From Aestuariivirga sp. (GTDB taxonomy: Bacteria; Pseudomonadota; Alphaproteobacteria; Rhizobiales; Aestuariivirgaceae): DNA of 64,000 nucleotides. Shown here piece after piece: positions 42,840-52,692 of this stretch; the first letter of the stretch is position 1, and each line of letters opens with the position of its first letter. The position numbers and the translations under genes were made by a program. The notes under the pieces were generated by a model. It had not been told where the DNA came from, did not search any database, and saw only the letters and a program-made list of their open reading frames with translations. The stretch covers positions 21,694 to 85,693 of the forward strand of contig NZ_JADCDB010000027.1 of NCBI RefSeq assembly GCF_020252395.1. Direction: 5' to 3'.

Positions 42840-43283
42840 ATGAAAGCCCTTTCGATCAAGACCCTGTTCGCTGCCGGCGGCCTCGCCCTCGGGCTGGCCG
42901 CCGCACCCGCCGCCCAGGCCGGCGTTTCCGTCGACATTGGCGTCGGCATCCACCCGCCGGTCACGGCTGGCTGGAACGGCGGCTATGGCGTTTATGGCGG
43001 TTATGGCGGTTATTTGGGCGGCTATGACCCGGACGATGACGGCGATTATGGCGTTGACCACGGCTATGACGGCCCCGGTTACGGCCATCGCCCTGTCTAT
43101 GACGGCTACGTTACTTGCCGAGACGGCCGGCGCATTCTGTGGCGCCGGGGCTATTCCGGCATCGAGGTGCAAAGCTGCCGGCGCGGCGTCTACCGCTACA
43201 CCGCCTGGCGCAACGGCAAGCAGTATCTCATGGCTGTCGACGCCGGCGGCGGCGTCACCAGGCTGCGCCGGATCTATGACTGA
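42840..43283 (+). CDS. Secreted Gly/Tyr-rich hypothetical protein
   Basis: A 147-aa exported protein. A signal peptide (MKALSIKTLFAAGGLALGLA .. QAG) is cut near residue 29. A Gly-Tyr-rich stretch with repeated GGYG units (residues 44-85) follows, then a folded C-terminal part with two cysteines (TCRDGRRILWRRGY, QSCRRGVYRY). Similar short proteins are common in Rhizobiales envelopes; the function is unknown. A stand-alone gene. Confidence 0.75.
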   Translation: MKALSIKTLFAAGGLALGLAAAPAAQAGVSVDIGVGIHPPVTAGWNGGYGVYGGYGGYLGGYDPDDDGDYGVDHGYDGPGYGHRPVYDGYVTCRDGRRILWRRGYSGIEVQSCRRGVYRYTAWRNGKQYLMAVDAGGGVTRLRRIYD

Positions 43284-43442
43284 CCGCCGCGCCTTGGACA
43301 GGGCGGAAGCTTGCCATCGCCGCGCCGCAGAATGGCCATGAAGCTTCACACAATGTGGACGTCAGCGGTTGCGCATGGCCGCGTCATCTGTTTGACTTGA
43401 CATGCGGCGGCCTTATGGCCGGAAGCCGAGAGGTAAGAGGCA

Positions 43443-44033
43443 ATGTGGGGATCGTCGATCATTCGCGGTGTGAGCCTGGCCGGCGTGGCGCTGCTGGCGC
43501 TGGGGACGAGCGGCCCAGCCATGGCGGGCGGAAAACAGGGCGAGCCGCCGCCGGTCAATACAGGGACCTATTCCGGCCCGCCCATCGTCCGCAATATTCC
43601 GGGCCTGCGTCTGCTCTTCGGCGACTACACACTGACCGAAGAGGAGTACAACAAGCTCTTCGAAAAGAAGAAGAAAAAGCCGCAGATCGACGAAAGCTAT
43701 TACGAGCCGCAGCCGGCCGCCCCGGCAAAGCCAAAGCCGGCCAAGCCCGCCGCCAGTACGGTCACAGCTCCGGCGAAGCAAGCGGCGCCCGCCAATCCCG
43801 CCCTGCCGCAGAAAACGGCCTCGGCCGGGGCTGCGCCCAATCCCGCCGGCGGCGCTCCGCTCAGCTGCGAGAAGGCCACTGAGGTGGTGAGCGGCTTCGG
43901 CTTCTCCAGCGTTGAAGCCTCCTCCTGCTCCGGCAAGCTCTATGCCTTCAACGCCAAGCGCGGCGGCAGGAGTTTTGCGATCAAGCTCGATCCGGCGAGC
44001 GGCGAGATCACCGAAGTCAAGAAGCTGCCCTGA
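43443..44033 (+). CDS. Secreted hypothetical protein with Pro/Ala/Lys linker
   Basis: A 196-aa protein with a signal peptide ending near residue 28 (..SGPAMAGG), a short domain containing RNIPGLRLLFGDYTLTEEEY, a low-complexity KKKKKPQ / PAKPKPAKPA linker (about 77-115) and a small C-terminal domain with two cysteines (LSCEKATEVV, SSCSGKLYAF) resembling PepSY-like or cystatin-like folds. Probably periplasmic. Four bases before the hydrolase gene. Confidence 0.75.
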   Translation: MWGSSIIRGVSLAGVALLALGTSGPAMAGGKQGEPPPVNTGTYSGPPIVRNIPGLRLLFGDYTLTEEEYNKLFEKKKKKPQIDESYYEPQPAAPAKPKPAKPAASTVTAPAKQAAPANPALPQKTASAGAAPNPAGGAPLSCEKATEVVSGFGFSSVEASSCSGKLYAFNAKRGGRSFAIKLDPASGEITEVKKLP

Positions 44034-44036
44034 GGC

Positions 44037-44966
44037 ATGTGCCCGGCTGTCCTCCATCCCACGCCAGAGAACCCGCTGCCGCCGGGGGCGGAATGCGTGG
44101 AACTGGTGACGCGCGGCAGGCTGCGGCTGCGGGCAATGAAGGCCGTGCCGGAGAACCCGCGCGGCACCTTCGTCATTCTCGGCGGGCGCGGCGATTTCAT
44201 CGAACGCTATTTCGAAACCACACGGGATCTGATGGCGCGCGGCTACGCCGTGGTGGCCCTCGACATGCGAGGTCAGGGCGGCTCCCAGCGCCCCAAGCGC
44301 CAGCCCTACCGCGACCGCACGCGAAGCTTCGCCGGCTTCGACAAGGACGTGCGCACGCTGATGGAGAGGCTCGTCATTCCGTCCTGCCCAGCGCCCTATT
44401 TCGCTCTGGGCCATTCGACCGGGGCGCATGTGCTGCTGCGCCTGCTCCGCAAGCAAAAGTGGTTCGACCGCGCCGTTCTCGTGTCGCCGCTTGTGGAAAT
44501 CGTCTATGGGCCATGGCCGAAGCCGGTGGTGTGGCTTCTGCTCAACACCATGTGGTTCACCGGCCTCGCCAACTTCTTCCTGCCACATGTGCACCGGGCG
44601 CCCATGGGCCGCGCCGATTTCCCCGGCAACCCGCTCACCTCCGACCGCCGCCGCTGGGAGCGCGACAGCTCGACACTTGAGGCGGCCCCGCAGCTGGGCC
44701 TCGGCGGACCCACCTTCGGCTGGCTGGGAGCCGCGAGAAAATCGATTTCCAGCATCCGCCGCATGCGGAAAACCACAGCACCCGTGCTGATCGTTGCGGC
44801 GGGCGCCGACCGCGTGGTGGGCAATGAAGGAATCCGCCGCCTTGCGCGCCGGGTGCCCGGCGTGGCGCTGACCTTCATCCCCAACGCCAAGCACGAGATC
44901 CTGGGCGAGCAGGACATTATCCGCCGCCAGTTCTTCGCCGCGCTCGACAGCTTCCTGCCGGCCTGA
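44037..44966 (+). CDS. Alpha/beta hydrolase (lysophospholipase/monoglyceride lipase type)
   Basis: A 309-aa serine hydrolase. Nucleophile in ALGHSTGAH near residue 126 (GxSxG), acid near APVLIVAAGADRVVG about 262, and histidine in NAKHEILGE near 286. A lid region lies between. Similar to PldB/YqiA-like lipases that use lysophospholipids or monoglycerides. Starts 4 bases after the preceding gene. An ATG at 44037 is preferred; the family's usual length is reached. Confidence 0.9.
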   Translation: MCPAVLHPTPENPLPPGAECVELVTRGRLRLRAMKAVPENPRGTFVILGGRGDFIERYFETTRDLMARGYAVVALDMRGQGGSQRPKRQPYRDRTRSFAGFDKDVRTLMERLVIPSCPAPYFALGHSTGAHVLLRLLRKQKWFDRAVLVSPLVEIVYGPWPKPVVWLLLNTMWFTGLANFFLPHVHRAPMGRADFPGNPLTSDRRRWERDSSTLEAAPQLGLGGPTFGWLGAARKSISSIRRMRKTTAPVLIVAAGADRVVGNEGIRRLARRVPGVALTFIPNAKHEILGEQDIIRRQFFAALDSFLPA

Positions 44967-44967
44967 G

Positions 44968-45426
44968 CTAGCCGCCGATCTGCTCGAAAGCGAGGTTGAT
45001 CCGCACCAGCATGGCGCGGACATAGTCCATCACCTCGTCGGGCAGGTCGAAGGAAGAGATGCGGTCAGGGTGATAGAGCTTGGCCATACGGTGATAGGCT
45101 TGGCGGATCTCATCCGGACTCGCGTTCTTCGCCACTTTGAGCACCTGATAAGGGTCGAAATTGGCCGTGCCGGGGGCGCTGGGGCTGACATCGAGCTGGT
45201 CGGTGTTGGGCACATTGGCGGAGCGCACCGACCTGATCATCGACTTGGAAATGTATTGCTGCTGGCCGGAGGGCGAGACGGCATCGAGGAAAATGTCGCC
45301 ATTGTTTAGCGCGTCCCCCAGCCGGTTGGACAGCGGCATGCGGATGGATACGGTCACCACGGAGCCGTCGGCGAGCGTCACGAAGACCGGAGTGCGATTG
45401 GCTTTGTCGTCACGGCCGTTGAACAT
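44968..45426 (-). CDS. DnaJ (J-domain) co-chaperone-like protein
   Basis: A 152-aa protein. The C-terminal J domain (about residues 92-150) contains DPYQVLKVAKNASPDEIRQA and the hallmark HPD in LYHPDR. The N-terminal region (FVTLADGSVVTVSIRMPLSN) has no known domain. It would stimulate DnaK ATPase. Start chosen at MFNGRDDKAN (45426); a longer frame begins at 45459. It is divergent from typA with a 127-base gap that should carry both promoters. Confidence 0.88.
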   Translation of the reverse strand: MFNGRDDKANRTPVFVTLADGSVVTVSIRMPLSNRLGDALNNGDIFLDAVSPSGQQQYISKSMIRSVRSANVPNTDQLDVSPSAPGTANFDPYQVLKVAKNASPDEIRQAYHRMAKLYHPDRISSFDLPDEVMDYVRAMLVRINLAFEQIGG

Positions 45427-45553
45427 TGCGAACCCTCGACGAGTTGAGTACATCGCCAAAGGTGAAGCAACCGTTAAATTGCCTTTCCATTCTGCGCATG
45501 CTAAGCGCGCCGCAATTCCCAGTCAAACGCATGCAGAAAGTCAGTGCGCCCTC

Positions 45554-47386
45554 ATGAATTTGCGCAATATCGCCATCATTGCCCACGTCGACCACGGCAA
45601 GACCACGCTGATCGACCGTCTCCTGTCGCAGTCGGGCTCGTTCCGCGAAAATCAGAAGGTGGCCGAGCGCGCCATGGACTCGAACGACCTGGAGCGTGAG
45701 CGCGGCATCACCATCCTCGCCAAGGTGACCTCGCTCAACTGGAAGGACGCCCGGATCAATATCGTCGACACCCCCGGCCACGCCGATTTCGGGGGCGAGG
45801 TGGAGCGCATCCTCAACATGGTGGACGGCGCCGTCCTTCTGGTGGACGCCGCCGAGGGCCCCATGCCGCAAACCAAATTCGTGCTGCAGAAGGCCCTCAA
45901 GATCGGCCTCAGGCCCATCGTCTGCATCAACAAGATCGACCGTCCGGACGAGCGCCACAACGAGGTGGTGAACGAGGTCTTCGACCTTTTCGCCAATCTC
46001 GACGCCAACGAGGAGCAGCTCGACTTCCCTATCATCTACGGCTCCGCCAAGCAGGGCTGGATGGCCGACGCGCCCACCGGTCCGCAGGACAACATGGCGC
46101 CGCTCTTCGACCTCATCGTCAGGCACTTCCACGCACCCACCGTGGAGGAAGGCCCCTTCCGCATGCTGGTGACGACGATCGAGTCCAACCCCTTCCTCGG
46201 CCGCGTGCTCACGGGCCGGGTGACATCCGGCTCGATCAAGGCCAACCAGGCGGTTAAAGCACTGTCGCGCGACGGCAAGAGCGTCGAGCAGGGCCGCATC
46301 TCCAAGGTGCTGGCCTTCCGCGGCCTTGAGCGCGTGCCGGTGGACGAGGCGCAGGCGGGCGACATCATCGCCATCTCCGGCCTCACCACCGCGACGGTGG
46401 CCGATACGATCTGCGACCCCACCGTCACCGAGCCGATCCACGCCCAGCCGATCGACCCGCCGACGCTGACCATGACCTTCCGCATCAATGACGGGCCGCT
46501 CGCCGGCAAGGAAGGCGACAAGGTGCAGAGCCGCGTCATCCGCGAGCGCCTGCTGCGCGAGGCGGAGGGCAATGTCGCTCTCAAGGTGACGCCATCCGAA
46601 AACGAGACCGACGCCTTCGAGGTGGCGGGCCGCGGCGAACTCCAGCTCGGCATCCTGATCGAGACCATGCGCCGCGAGGGCTTCGAGCTCACCGTCGGCC
46701 GTCCGCGCGTGGTGTTCAAACAGGACGAGGAAACCGGCGAGCGCATGGAGCCGGTCGAGGAAGTGATTATCGACGTCGACGAGGCCTATACCGGCGCTGT
46801 CGTCCAGAAGCTCTCCGAGCGCAAGGGCGAACTGAAGGACATGCGTCCCTCCGGCGTCGGCCGCCAGCGCATCGTGTTCCACGCGCCCACCCGCGGCCTC
46901 ATCGGCTACCAGTCGGAACTCCTGTCCGACACGCGCGGCACCGCGATCTTCAACCGCATCTTTTACGGCTATGCGCCGCATTTCGGCGAGATCCCCGGCC
47001 GCCACACCGGCGCGCTGATCTCGAACAGCGACGGCGAGGCCGTGGCCTATGCCATCTTCAATCTGCAGGACCGCGGGCCCATGTTCATCGAGCACGGCAC
47101 CAAGGTCTATCCCGGCATGATCGTGGGCGAGCACACGCGCGGCAACGACCTCGAGCTCAACGTGATCAAGGGCAAGAAGCTGTCGAACGTCCGCGCAGCC
47201 GGCAAGGACGAGGCGCTGATCCTCACGCCTCCCATCAAGATGTCGCTCGAGAAGGCGCTGGCCTATGTCGGCGAGGACGAACTCGTCGAGGTGACGCCAA
47301 AGTCGATCCGCCTGAGGAAGGCCATCCTCGACCCGCATGAAAGGAAGCGCGTGAGCCGCCAGAAGGAAGCCGGGAGCGAGGCGTAA
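45554..47386 (+). CDS. typA: Translational GTPase TypA/BipA
   Basis: A 610-aa ribosome-binding GTPase that helps late 50S assembly, especially in the cold or under stress. G1 motif AHVDHGKTT at residues 10-18, G3 [14 protein letters not shown] near 75, G4 NKID near 128. EF-G-like domains II, III and V and the BipA C-terminal domain follow. Start ATG 45554 is used, as the frame is open further upstream without family similarity. Intact. Confidence 0.97.
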   Translation: MNLRNIAIIAHVDHGKTTLIDRLLSQSGSFRENQKVAERAMDSNDLERERGITILAKVTSLNWKDARINIVDTPGHADFGGEVERILNMVDGAVLLVDAAEGPMPQTKFVLQKALKIGLRPIVCINKIDRPDERHNEVVNEVFDLFANLDANEEQLDFPIIYGSAKQGWMADAPTGPQDNMAPLFDLIVRHFHAPTVEEGPFRMLVTTIESNPFLGRVLTGRVTSGSIKANQAVKALSRDGKSVEQGRISKVLAFRGLERVPVDEAQAGDIIAISGLTTATVADTICDPTVTEPIHAQPIDPPTLTMTFRINDGPLAGKEGDKVQSRVIRERLLREAEGNVALKVTPSENETDAFEVAGRGELQLGILIETMRREGFELTVGRPRVVFKQDEETGERMEPVEEVIIDVDEAYTGAVVQKLSERKGELKDMRPSGVGRQRIVFHAPTRGLIGYQSELLSDTRGTAIFNRIFYGYAPHFGEIPGRHTGALISNSDGEAVAYAIFNLQDRGPMFIEHGTKVYPGMIVGEHTRGNDLELNVIKGKKLSNVRAAGKDEALILTPPIKMSLEKALAYVGEDELVEVTPKSIRLRKAILDPHERKRVSRQKEAGSEA

Positions 47387-47756
47387 GCAGTCCTTTTTCC
47401 ATTCAAGTCCATGACGCCCGGGCTCGTACCCGGCATTGTTCCATGTGGCAGCACGTACGCGCCAATCGTCTGCAAGTTCTTGCACGCATGAGACCGCCCC
47501 TCGCGGCAGTCTATTGACGGCAGATTTCACGAGTATAACGATTTATCGCAACGGGCCCTGTGCAGCGCCAGATGCCGGCGAAAGCCGCGCTGCCGCCGGT
47601 CTCCACCGGCGGGCCTGCCGTGCCGCGATCGAATGGCCCATCACCGCAGGTGTTTTCGCCAGAAGCACGGCACCGGCCACAAACAGAAGAAGCATAGCCA
47701 GAGCGCCATTCTCATGGCAGAGAGGCTGCCAGAGAGATCACATCCAAGGAAGTCCC
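47387..47756. other. 370-base gap between typA and ppa
   Basis: No convincing gene. A small palindrome CCGGG..CCCGG sits at about 47418-47433 and may help end typA transcription. The rest presumably holds the ppa promoter; a TTGACG (47513-47518) is present but without a properly spaced -10. Confidence 0.5.
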
Positions 47757-48293
47757 ATGCGCATCGACGCTATCTCGATCGGCAAGAACCCGCCCAAGGA
47801 AGTCAATGTCATCGTCGAGGTGCCGGTCGGCGGCGAGCCGATCAAGTACGAGATGGACAAGGCGGCGGGCACCCTGGTGGTCGACCGCTTTCTCTATACC
47901 TCGATGCGTTATCCCGGCAATTACGGCTTCATTCCGCACACGCTCTCGGATGACGGCGACCCGATCGACGTGCTGATCGCCAACCAGCGCGGCATCATTC
48001 CCGGCGCCCTCGTCGCGGTGCGACCCGTCGGCGTGCTCAAGATGCGGGACGAGGCCGGCCATGACGAGAAGATCATCGCCGTGCCAATCCCGAAGCTCAC
48101 CCGCCGCTATGAAAACGTCCACGAATACACCGACCTGCCCGAGATCACGCGCCAGCAGATCGAGCACTTCTTCGAGCACTACAAGGACCTGGAGCCCGGC
48201 AAGTGGGTGAAGGTGGTGGGCTGGGGCAACGCGGCCGAAGCCGAGCGGATGATCCTCGAGGCGATCGAGCGCGCGAGTAAGGCAAAAACCTAA
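47757..48293 (+). CDS. ppa: Inorganic pyrophosphatase
   Basis: A 178-aa soluble family I pyrophosphatase that drives biosynthesis by splitting PPi. It has [16 protein letters not shown], the metal signature DDGDPIDVL near residue 61-69, and [14 protein letters not shown]. Start ATG 47757 gives the family length; AAGGAAGT lies just upstream. Complete and highly conserved. Confidence 0.97.
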   Translation: MRIDAISIGKNPPKEVNVIVEVPVGGEPIKYEMDKAAGTLVVDRFLYTSMRYPGNYGFIPHTLSDDGDPIDVLIANQRGIIPGALVAVRPVGVLKMRDEAGHDEKIIAVPIPKLTRRYENVHEYTDLPEITRQQIEHFFEHYKDLEPGKWVKVVGWGNAAEAERMILEAIERASKAKT

Positions 48294-48300
48294 AAAACCT

Positions 48301-48855
48301 AAATGTGATCTCTCAATAGGATGTCCATCCGGTCCGGATGGAGGAAGCTGTGGTTGTGACACTTCAGTCTCTTCAAGGAGGACCGGATGAACATTCGCAA
48401 GAATGCACGATTGACGCCGCTTGGTCGAGAGCGGCTGGTGATGGCGATGCTCAGCGGGCAGACACCGGAGGCCGCTGCACGAGCCACAGGTGTCTGCCCG
48501 CGGACGGCGCGCAAGTGGTGAAGCGGTTCGAAGAACAAGGCGAGGCCACGCCTGATGGGACCGTCCAGAAGGTCATTGCACTTCGCCGCCGCCTGCAAAC
48601 GCCTCAGGATCCGCCACATCCGCGCCAAGTCCTATACGCCCAGAACCAACGGAAAGTCTGAACGCTTCATCCAAACCGCGCTGCGCGAATGGGCCTACGC
48701 CAGGACCTATGCCGACTCCCGCGAACGCTCCTGCGAGCTGCCTATCTGGCTTCACAGATACAATTGGCACAGACCGCACGGCAGTCTAAATTCAAAATCG
48801 CCCATCAGCCGGTTCCCGTCATCGCAGGACAACCTGTTGAGGTTCCACAGCTGGC
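48301..48855 (+). pseudogene. IS481-family transposase remnant
   Basis: A broken insertion element. From 48387 the frame reads MNIRKNARLTPLGRERLVMA .. CPRTARKW and then stops at a frameshift (TGG TGA where GTG AAG should continue with VKRFEEQGEA). The middle of the transposase, including most of the DDE core, is missing. The C-terminal part resumes near 48600 with HIRAKSYTPRTNGKSERFIQ and NWHRPHGSLNSKSPISRF, the IS481 integrase-core end with its glutamate. A palindromic TCCATCCGGTCCGGATGGA (48323-48341) sits at the left end. Not functional. Confidence 0.85.
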
Positions 48856-49026
48856 GCATCGGGCGAGGAAGTGGACTCGCTTGTGGCGCCGAAGCTGCCC
48901 CTGATCCAAGATCTGGCGCAACATGCCCCGAAGTTGCCGCATCGCTTCATTCCGCGCTGGCGCTATGAGCCGGGGCCGTTGTCTGCCATAGAGTGTCACG
49001 GTTCGGCCAGATTCGAACCGGGGACA

Positions 49027-49917
49027 ATGCACGTGCGGAGCACCGCGTCTGCAACCATACCGGTGCTGGTGTGCACCCTGGCGATCTTTCTTCTCTCGGC
49101 CATGGATGCCGGGATGAAATCGCTGGTGCTTGCGGCGGGCGTCTACAATATCGTGTTGTGGCGCAGCCTGCTGGCGGCCATCGCGTCCGCCGCCGGCTGG
49201 GCGGTGAATTCTCGCGTGCGGCCAGACTTGGGCGCGATGCGGCTTCACGCCCTGCGCGCGGCGATCGTCGGCATCGTCATCATCACCTTCTTCTGGGGCC
49301 TGGCGCGGCTTCCACTTGCGGAAGCCATCGGGCTCAGCTTCATCGCACCGCTCTTTGCCCTGTTTCTCGCGGCTCTGCTGCTGGGCGAGCGCATCCGCGC
49401 CCAGGCGGTGTGGGCGGCAATGCTGGGCTTTGCCGGCGTCGCCGCGATCGTGGCGGGACAGTTCGGCGGCGCGGCCTACACGCAGGACACACTGCTCGGC
49501 ACGTTGTCCATCCTGATCTCCACCATCTTCTACGGTTTCAACCTGGTGCTCACGCGCAAGCAGGCGCAGATCGCCAAACCCATCGACATCATGTTCTTCC
49601 AGAACCTCTGCCTGCTGATCATCATGAGCCTCGCGGCGCCTTGGCTTGCGAGCCTGCTGCCGCCAGAGCTGTGGCCGCCGCTGATGGGGGTGACGGCCTT
49701 GTCGCTCACGGGCCAATATCTCATGAGCTGGGCCTATGCGAGGGCCGAGGCGCAATACCTGATCAGCACCGAATACACGGCCTTCATCTGGGCCATCGCG
49801 CTGGGCTGGTTCTTCTTCGGCGAAGCCGTGTCATGGGAGACGCTGGCCGGCGCCGGCCTGATCATCGCCGGCTGCTGGATCGCCGCGCGGGCCAGCATGC
49901 AGCCTGTCGAAGACTGA
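49027..49917 (+). CDS. DMT-superfamily (EamA) membrane transporter
   Basis: A 296-aa inner-membrane exporter with about ten hydrophobic helices arranged as two EamA repeats. FWGLARLPLAEAIGLSFIAP near 80-100 and ALLLGERI belong to the first, and a matching WAIALGWFFFGEAVSWETLA to the second. Substrate, often an amino acid or metabolite, cannot be told. The ATG at 49027 is preferred over an earlier start at 48871 because the extension is remnant DNA next to the IS element. Confidence 0.9.
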   Translation: MHVRSTASATIPVLVCTLAIFLLSAMDAGMKSLVLAAGVYNIVLWRSLLAAIASAAGWAVNSRVRPDLGAMRLHALRAAIVGIVIITFFWGLARLPLAEAIGLSFIAPLFALFLAALLLGERIRAQAVWAAMLGFAGVAAIVAGQFGGAAYTQDTLLGTLSILISTIFYGFNLVLTRKQAQIAKPIDIMFFQNLCLLIIMSLAAPWLASLLPPELWPPLMGVTALSLTGQYLMSWAYARAEAQYLISTEYTAFIWAIALGWFFFGEAVSWETLAGAGLIIAGCWIAARASMQPVED

Positions 49918-50020
49918 GCGCCACTCCCGATACGTCCAACATGCCGCCGCCACTCTTCGATTGCATGCGGAGGCCCGGTCAGTATTGCAAACCACTTTCC
50001 GAACCGTCGGCATTATCGCC

Positions 50021-50446
50021 ATGAACCGGACCCTCTCCAGACGTGCCTTCTTCCCCGCGGCGGCGGCCTCCGGCCTTGCCGAATCGGCGCCCGCCGTGGC
50101 GGCGCAGGAGATCGGGGGCATCGCCCTGCGGGGTCCGGTTCCGTTCCGCTTCGACAGCGTCATTGCCACGGCGCGCGAGATGTTGCTGAAGCCCTTCGCA
50201 TCCACGCCGGTGCGCGGCGCCGAGCTGCCGGAGAAGATCGACTTCGATGCCTGTCAGCAGATCGCGTTCAAGCTGGGGAGTGCGCTGTTCAAGGGTTTGC
50301 GCTGCCCGGTACGGATGTTCCATCTGGGGCGCGATTTCAAGTTATCGGGGAAGATCGCCATCGTCGAGGGCGGCCAGTCGCGCGATGTGCTCTACAGCCC
50401 CGACCTGTTCACGCCCGGCCCCCAAGGCCAGGCCGATCGTCGATAA
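50021..50446 (+). pseudogene. Truncated OpgG/OpgD (glucan biosynthesis) gene
   Basis: The 141-aa product keeps the N-terminus of periplasmic glucan proteins: a twin-arginine signal SRRAFFPAAAAS, then PFRFDSVIATAREMLLKPFA, KIDFDACQQIAFKLGSALFK, MFHLGRDFK and the DVLYSPDLF segment. Family members run about 500 residues; here the frame ends at 50446 (GPQGQADRR), and no continuation was recognised downstream. The rest is deleted. OpgG/D shapes osmoregulated periplasmic glucans; this copy should be inactive. Confidence 0.75.
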
Positions 50447-50629
50447 GCTGATGCCGAAAGTGGCGGCTGCGGCAACTGCCCGACGAGGACCGGCAGCACA
50501 TGCGCAAGTGCCGCCGCATGGGCCAGCCACCAGCGCATCGACCTCAGCCTTGTAACGTGTTCCCACATAAGCGCCCCCCTCGGCCCGCCAGGGCTGCCCC
50601 TGTCCACCTGCCTGGGAGTCGCGGGAGGG
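50447..50629. other. Decayed DNA after the truncated opg gene
   Basis: These 183 bases have no gene I can support. Short open frames are arginine/alanine-rich. Probably the scar of the opg deletion. Confidence 0.4.
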
Positions 50630-50836
50630 TCAGCCTCCGGAAATGGCAGAAAGCGCCCTGAGCAGCGAGACTTGGCCCGACTGCTCGCCTGCCAGCGCCT
50701 GCAGCATGTCCTGGTTCTGCACCGCGACCATCACCGCGGAGACCGCGACGGCCGCCGCCGCGCGGCGCACCCATTTGCTGGAGAAGAACAACGCGATGGC
50801 GATGGTGGAGAGGATGCGGAAGGGAAGTCCGGTCAT
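50630..50836 (-). CDS. Small hydrophobic hypothetical protein, 68 aa
   Basis: A 68-aa protein, MTGLPFRILSTIAIALFFSS.., with one or two membrane segments (about residues 8-20 and 26-42) and a polar tail. It lies 15 bases downstream of the BTLCP peptidase gene on the same strand, so it may be co-transcribed. Unknown function; codon pattern is plausible for a real gene. Confidence 0.5.
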   Translation of the reverse strand: MTGLPFRILSTIAIALFFSSKWVRRAAAAVAVSAVMVAVQNQDMLQALAGEQSGQVSLLRALSAISGG

Positions 50837-50851
50837 GGGCGCGCTTTCCGG

Positions 50852-51481
50852 TTACTTGCTGGCCGTGCCGGCAATGGCCGAACCCGGTCGGGCCGGCTCG
50901 AGCGATACCCACTTGCGCGGGTCCTGCGCCGACTGGCGCTTCAGCATTGTATAGCCCGTATCGCCCCACGAGCGGATATCGTTGCGGCGGTTGTCGAGGA
51001 TGTAATCGCCCGCTGCAGCCGTGAGGGTGAGCACGGCATGGCCTTCGCCATGCTCGTCCAGCACCACAGTGATGCGCAGCGCCTCCTCCGGAATGCCCTT
51101 GGACGTCAGGACTTTCTTTTTGAGCAGCACCACGTCTTCGCAGTCGCCTGCGTCGGTCGGGATCGTCCAGTATTCGGCGGTGCCATAGAGCGTCTCGTCG
51201 GTGACCGGCGCGATGGCGCCGTTAACGAAGGCGTTGACCATGCGCACCAGCAGCCACTTTTCCCCGGTCATGGCAATGCGGCGGGCGCGCGCGCCGTCCG
51301 GCTGGCAGTTCTTGGGGCTGCGCTGGCAGAACTCGACGAAGCCGATGGGCGGCAGGGTCTCGGAGTATTCACGGGCGAAGGCGAAGACCTTCTGGCTGCT
51401 GCCGGCGAAAGACGGGCTGGCGAGGGTCAGAAGCCAACCCAGCAGCAGCGCCACTTCCTTTGCGATTTTCCCCATCCCCAT
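50852..51481 (-). CDS. Transglutaminase-like cysteine peptidase (BTLCP, DUF920)
   Basis: A 209-aa exported papain-fold peptidase. A signal peptide ends near residue 26 (..ASPSFAGS). The catalytic cysteine is in PTDAGDCEDVVLLKK near 113, the histidine in EGHAVLTLTA near 148 and the aspartate in YILDNRRNDI near 162. In other bacteria such proteins (LapG-like) cleave surface adhesins, but adhesin and LapD partners are not seen here. Only the family is certain. Confidence 0.9.
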   Translation of the reverse strand: MGMGKIAKEVALLLGWLLTLASPSFAGSSQKVFAFAREYSETLPPIGFVEFCQRSPKNCQPDGARARRIAMTGEKWLLVRMVNAFVNGAIAPVTDETLYGTAEYWTIPTDAGDCEDVVLLKKKVLTSKGIPEEALRITVVLDEHGEGHAVLTLTAAAGDYILDNRRNDIRSWGDTGYTMLKRQSAQDPRKWVSLEPARPGSAIAGTASK

Positions 51482-51614
51482 GCCTTGGCCATATCGTTAA
51501 TGTGGCGTAAACATGCCTTGGGGCCGGGTCTCGGGCAATCGTAAACGAAAAGTTAAGTTAACGGCAGGGGCCGGACAGGCCCTCGGCACTGTTCGCGGCG
51601 GGCTTCGGCGGGGG

Positions 51615-52559
51615 TCATCGCTGTCCGGGCTGCAGGCTTGCCACCACCTTCTTCTTGGCAACGTAGGTCTCGCGCGAATTATAGGCCACCTGACGGCTCG
51701 CTGCGAACTTGTCCTCAATGCGGCGGATATAGTTGTCGAGCTTGTGGTCCTTAAGGTCCGCCACGTGCAGGTCACGCCAGAATTCGCCGTAGCTCAGTTC
51801 GGCCGCCACCGCGCCTGGCAGGTAGACGTAGTCCGGACCTTCCAGCAGGATGATCTCGGGGCCTACCTGCTCGTAGCGGCCATATTTCTTGTTGCCCATC
51901 ATGCCGGGTGGCAGCACCGGCACGAGGTCGTTCTCGTCAACCACCCGCAGCAGCGGCAGGAAGCCCAGTTGCTTGACGCCATCTGCTGTGGTGAAGCGCG
52001 GCTGGCCGTAGGTGTAGATCTTGTCCACCTTATATCCGTCCTCGATCATGTAGATGCCGAGGATGGCCGCCACGGCGCCGCCGAGCGAATGTCCGACAAC
52101 GTAGGTCTGATAGCCGCTTTTGAGGTAAGGCTGGGCATCCGTCCACACGGCGCGGGCATCGAGGTCGAAGCCGGAGTGGACGGGGATCTTGGTGGCGCGG
52201 TCGGACCGCACCTTGGTATCGAAATCCTCCTTCAGCGTGGTGTCGTCCGTGGTGCCGCGCACGGTGATGTACTGGACCTTGGCCTTGTCGTCCCGCTCGA
52301 TGAAATACTGCACGTCGCGGCCGCCCGGCGTGGCCACGCGGACCGTCTTGGGATAGGCGGCACGGATTGCAGCGGGGGAGGAATAGGCGGCCTTGGCGCG
52401 CTTGGCGCCGGCATCCAGCGTCTGGAAATCGACCTTTTCCCTGACGACTTCCGACCCCAGTGTCTGAAGCTCGCCTCTCGGCAGGCTGGCGCAGCCCGCG
52501 AGCAGGCTGAGGCAGATGGCGGCCGCCGCCAGCGGGCGCGGAAAAAAGCGCGGCGTCAT
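51615..52559 (-). CDS. Class 3 lipase-like lipoprotein
   Basis: A 314-aa secreted hydrolase. The lipobox LSLLAGC puts the mature N-terminal cysteine near residue 25. It has a fungal-type lipase core: ITVRGTTDD near 104, the nucleophile elbow VVGHSLGGAV near 156, TYGQPRF and an aspartate/histidine region near DENDLVPVLPP. Start chosen at MTPRFFPRP (52559), which gives a proper signal sequence. It is anchored in the outer envelope and may hydrolyse lipids or esters. Confidence 0.88.
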   Translation of the reverse strand: MTPRFFPRPLAAAAICLSLLAGCASLPRGELQTLGSEVVREKVDFQTLDAGAKRAKAAYSSPAAIRAAYPKTVRVATPGGRDVQYFIERDDKAKVQYITVRGTTDDTTLKEDFDTKVRSDRATKIPVHSGFDLDARAVWTDAQPYLKSGYQTYVVGHSLGGAVAAILGIYMIEDGYKVDKIYTYGQPRFTTADGVKQLGFLPLLRVVDENDLVPVLPPGMMGNKKYGRYEQVGPEIILLEGPDYVYLPGAVAAELSYGEFWRDLHVADLKDHKLDNYIRRIEDKFAASRQVAYNSRETYVAKKKVVASLQPGQR

Positions 52560-52692
52560 GCCGCGTGATGTCGAAGAATGCAATGCCGTCAAATCCCGTT
52601 CGATCATCGCGCCAGCTTGGCGCGAGGCGCAGGCCAGGTCAACCGCAGCTGGGCCGATGGCAGCGGCCTGCCGCCCTCAGCCCGGCGTGCGA

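Noticed and set aside
45410..47530. 706-codon open frame opposite typA
   Set aside because: TypA is unmistakable on the plus strand; the antisense frame has low-complexity Val/Asp/Leu/His-rich sequence.
47513..47535. Sigma-70 promoter for ppa (TTGACG .. TATAAC)
   Set aside because: The spacing is only 14 bases, too short for a standard promoter.
48995..49030. tRNA-like T-arm (GGTTCGAATC on the minus strand) beside the DMT gene
   Set aside because: Only four of five T-stem pairs form, there is no matching acceptor, anticodon arm or CCA, so a tRNA or remnant att site cannot be supported.
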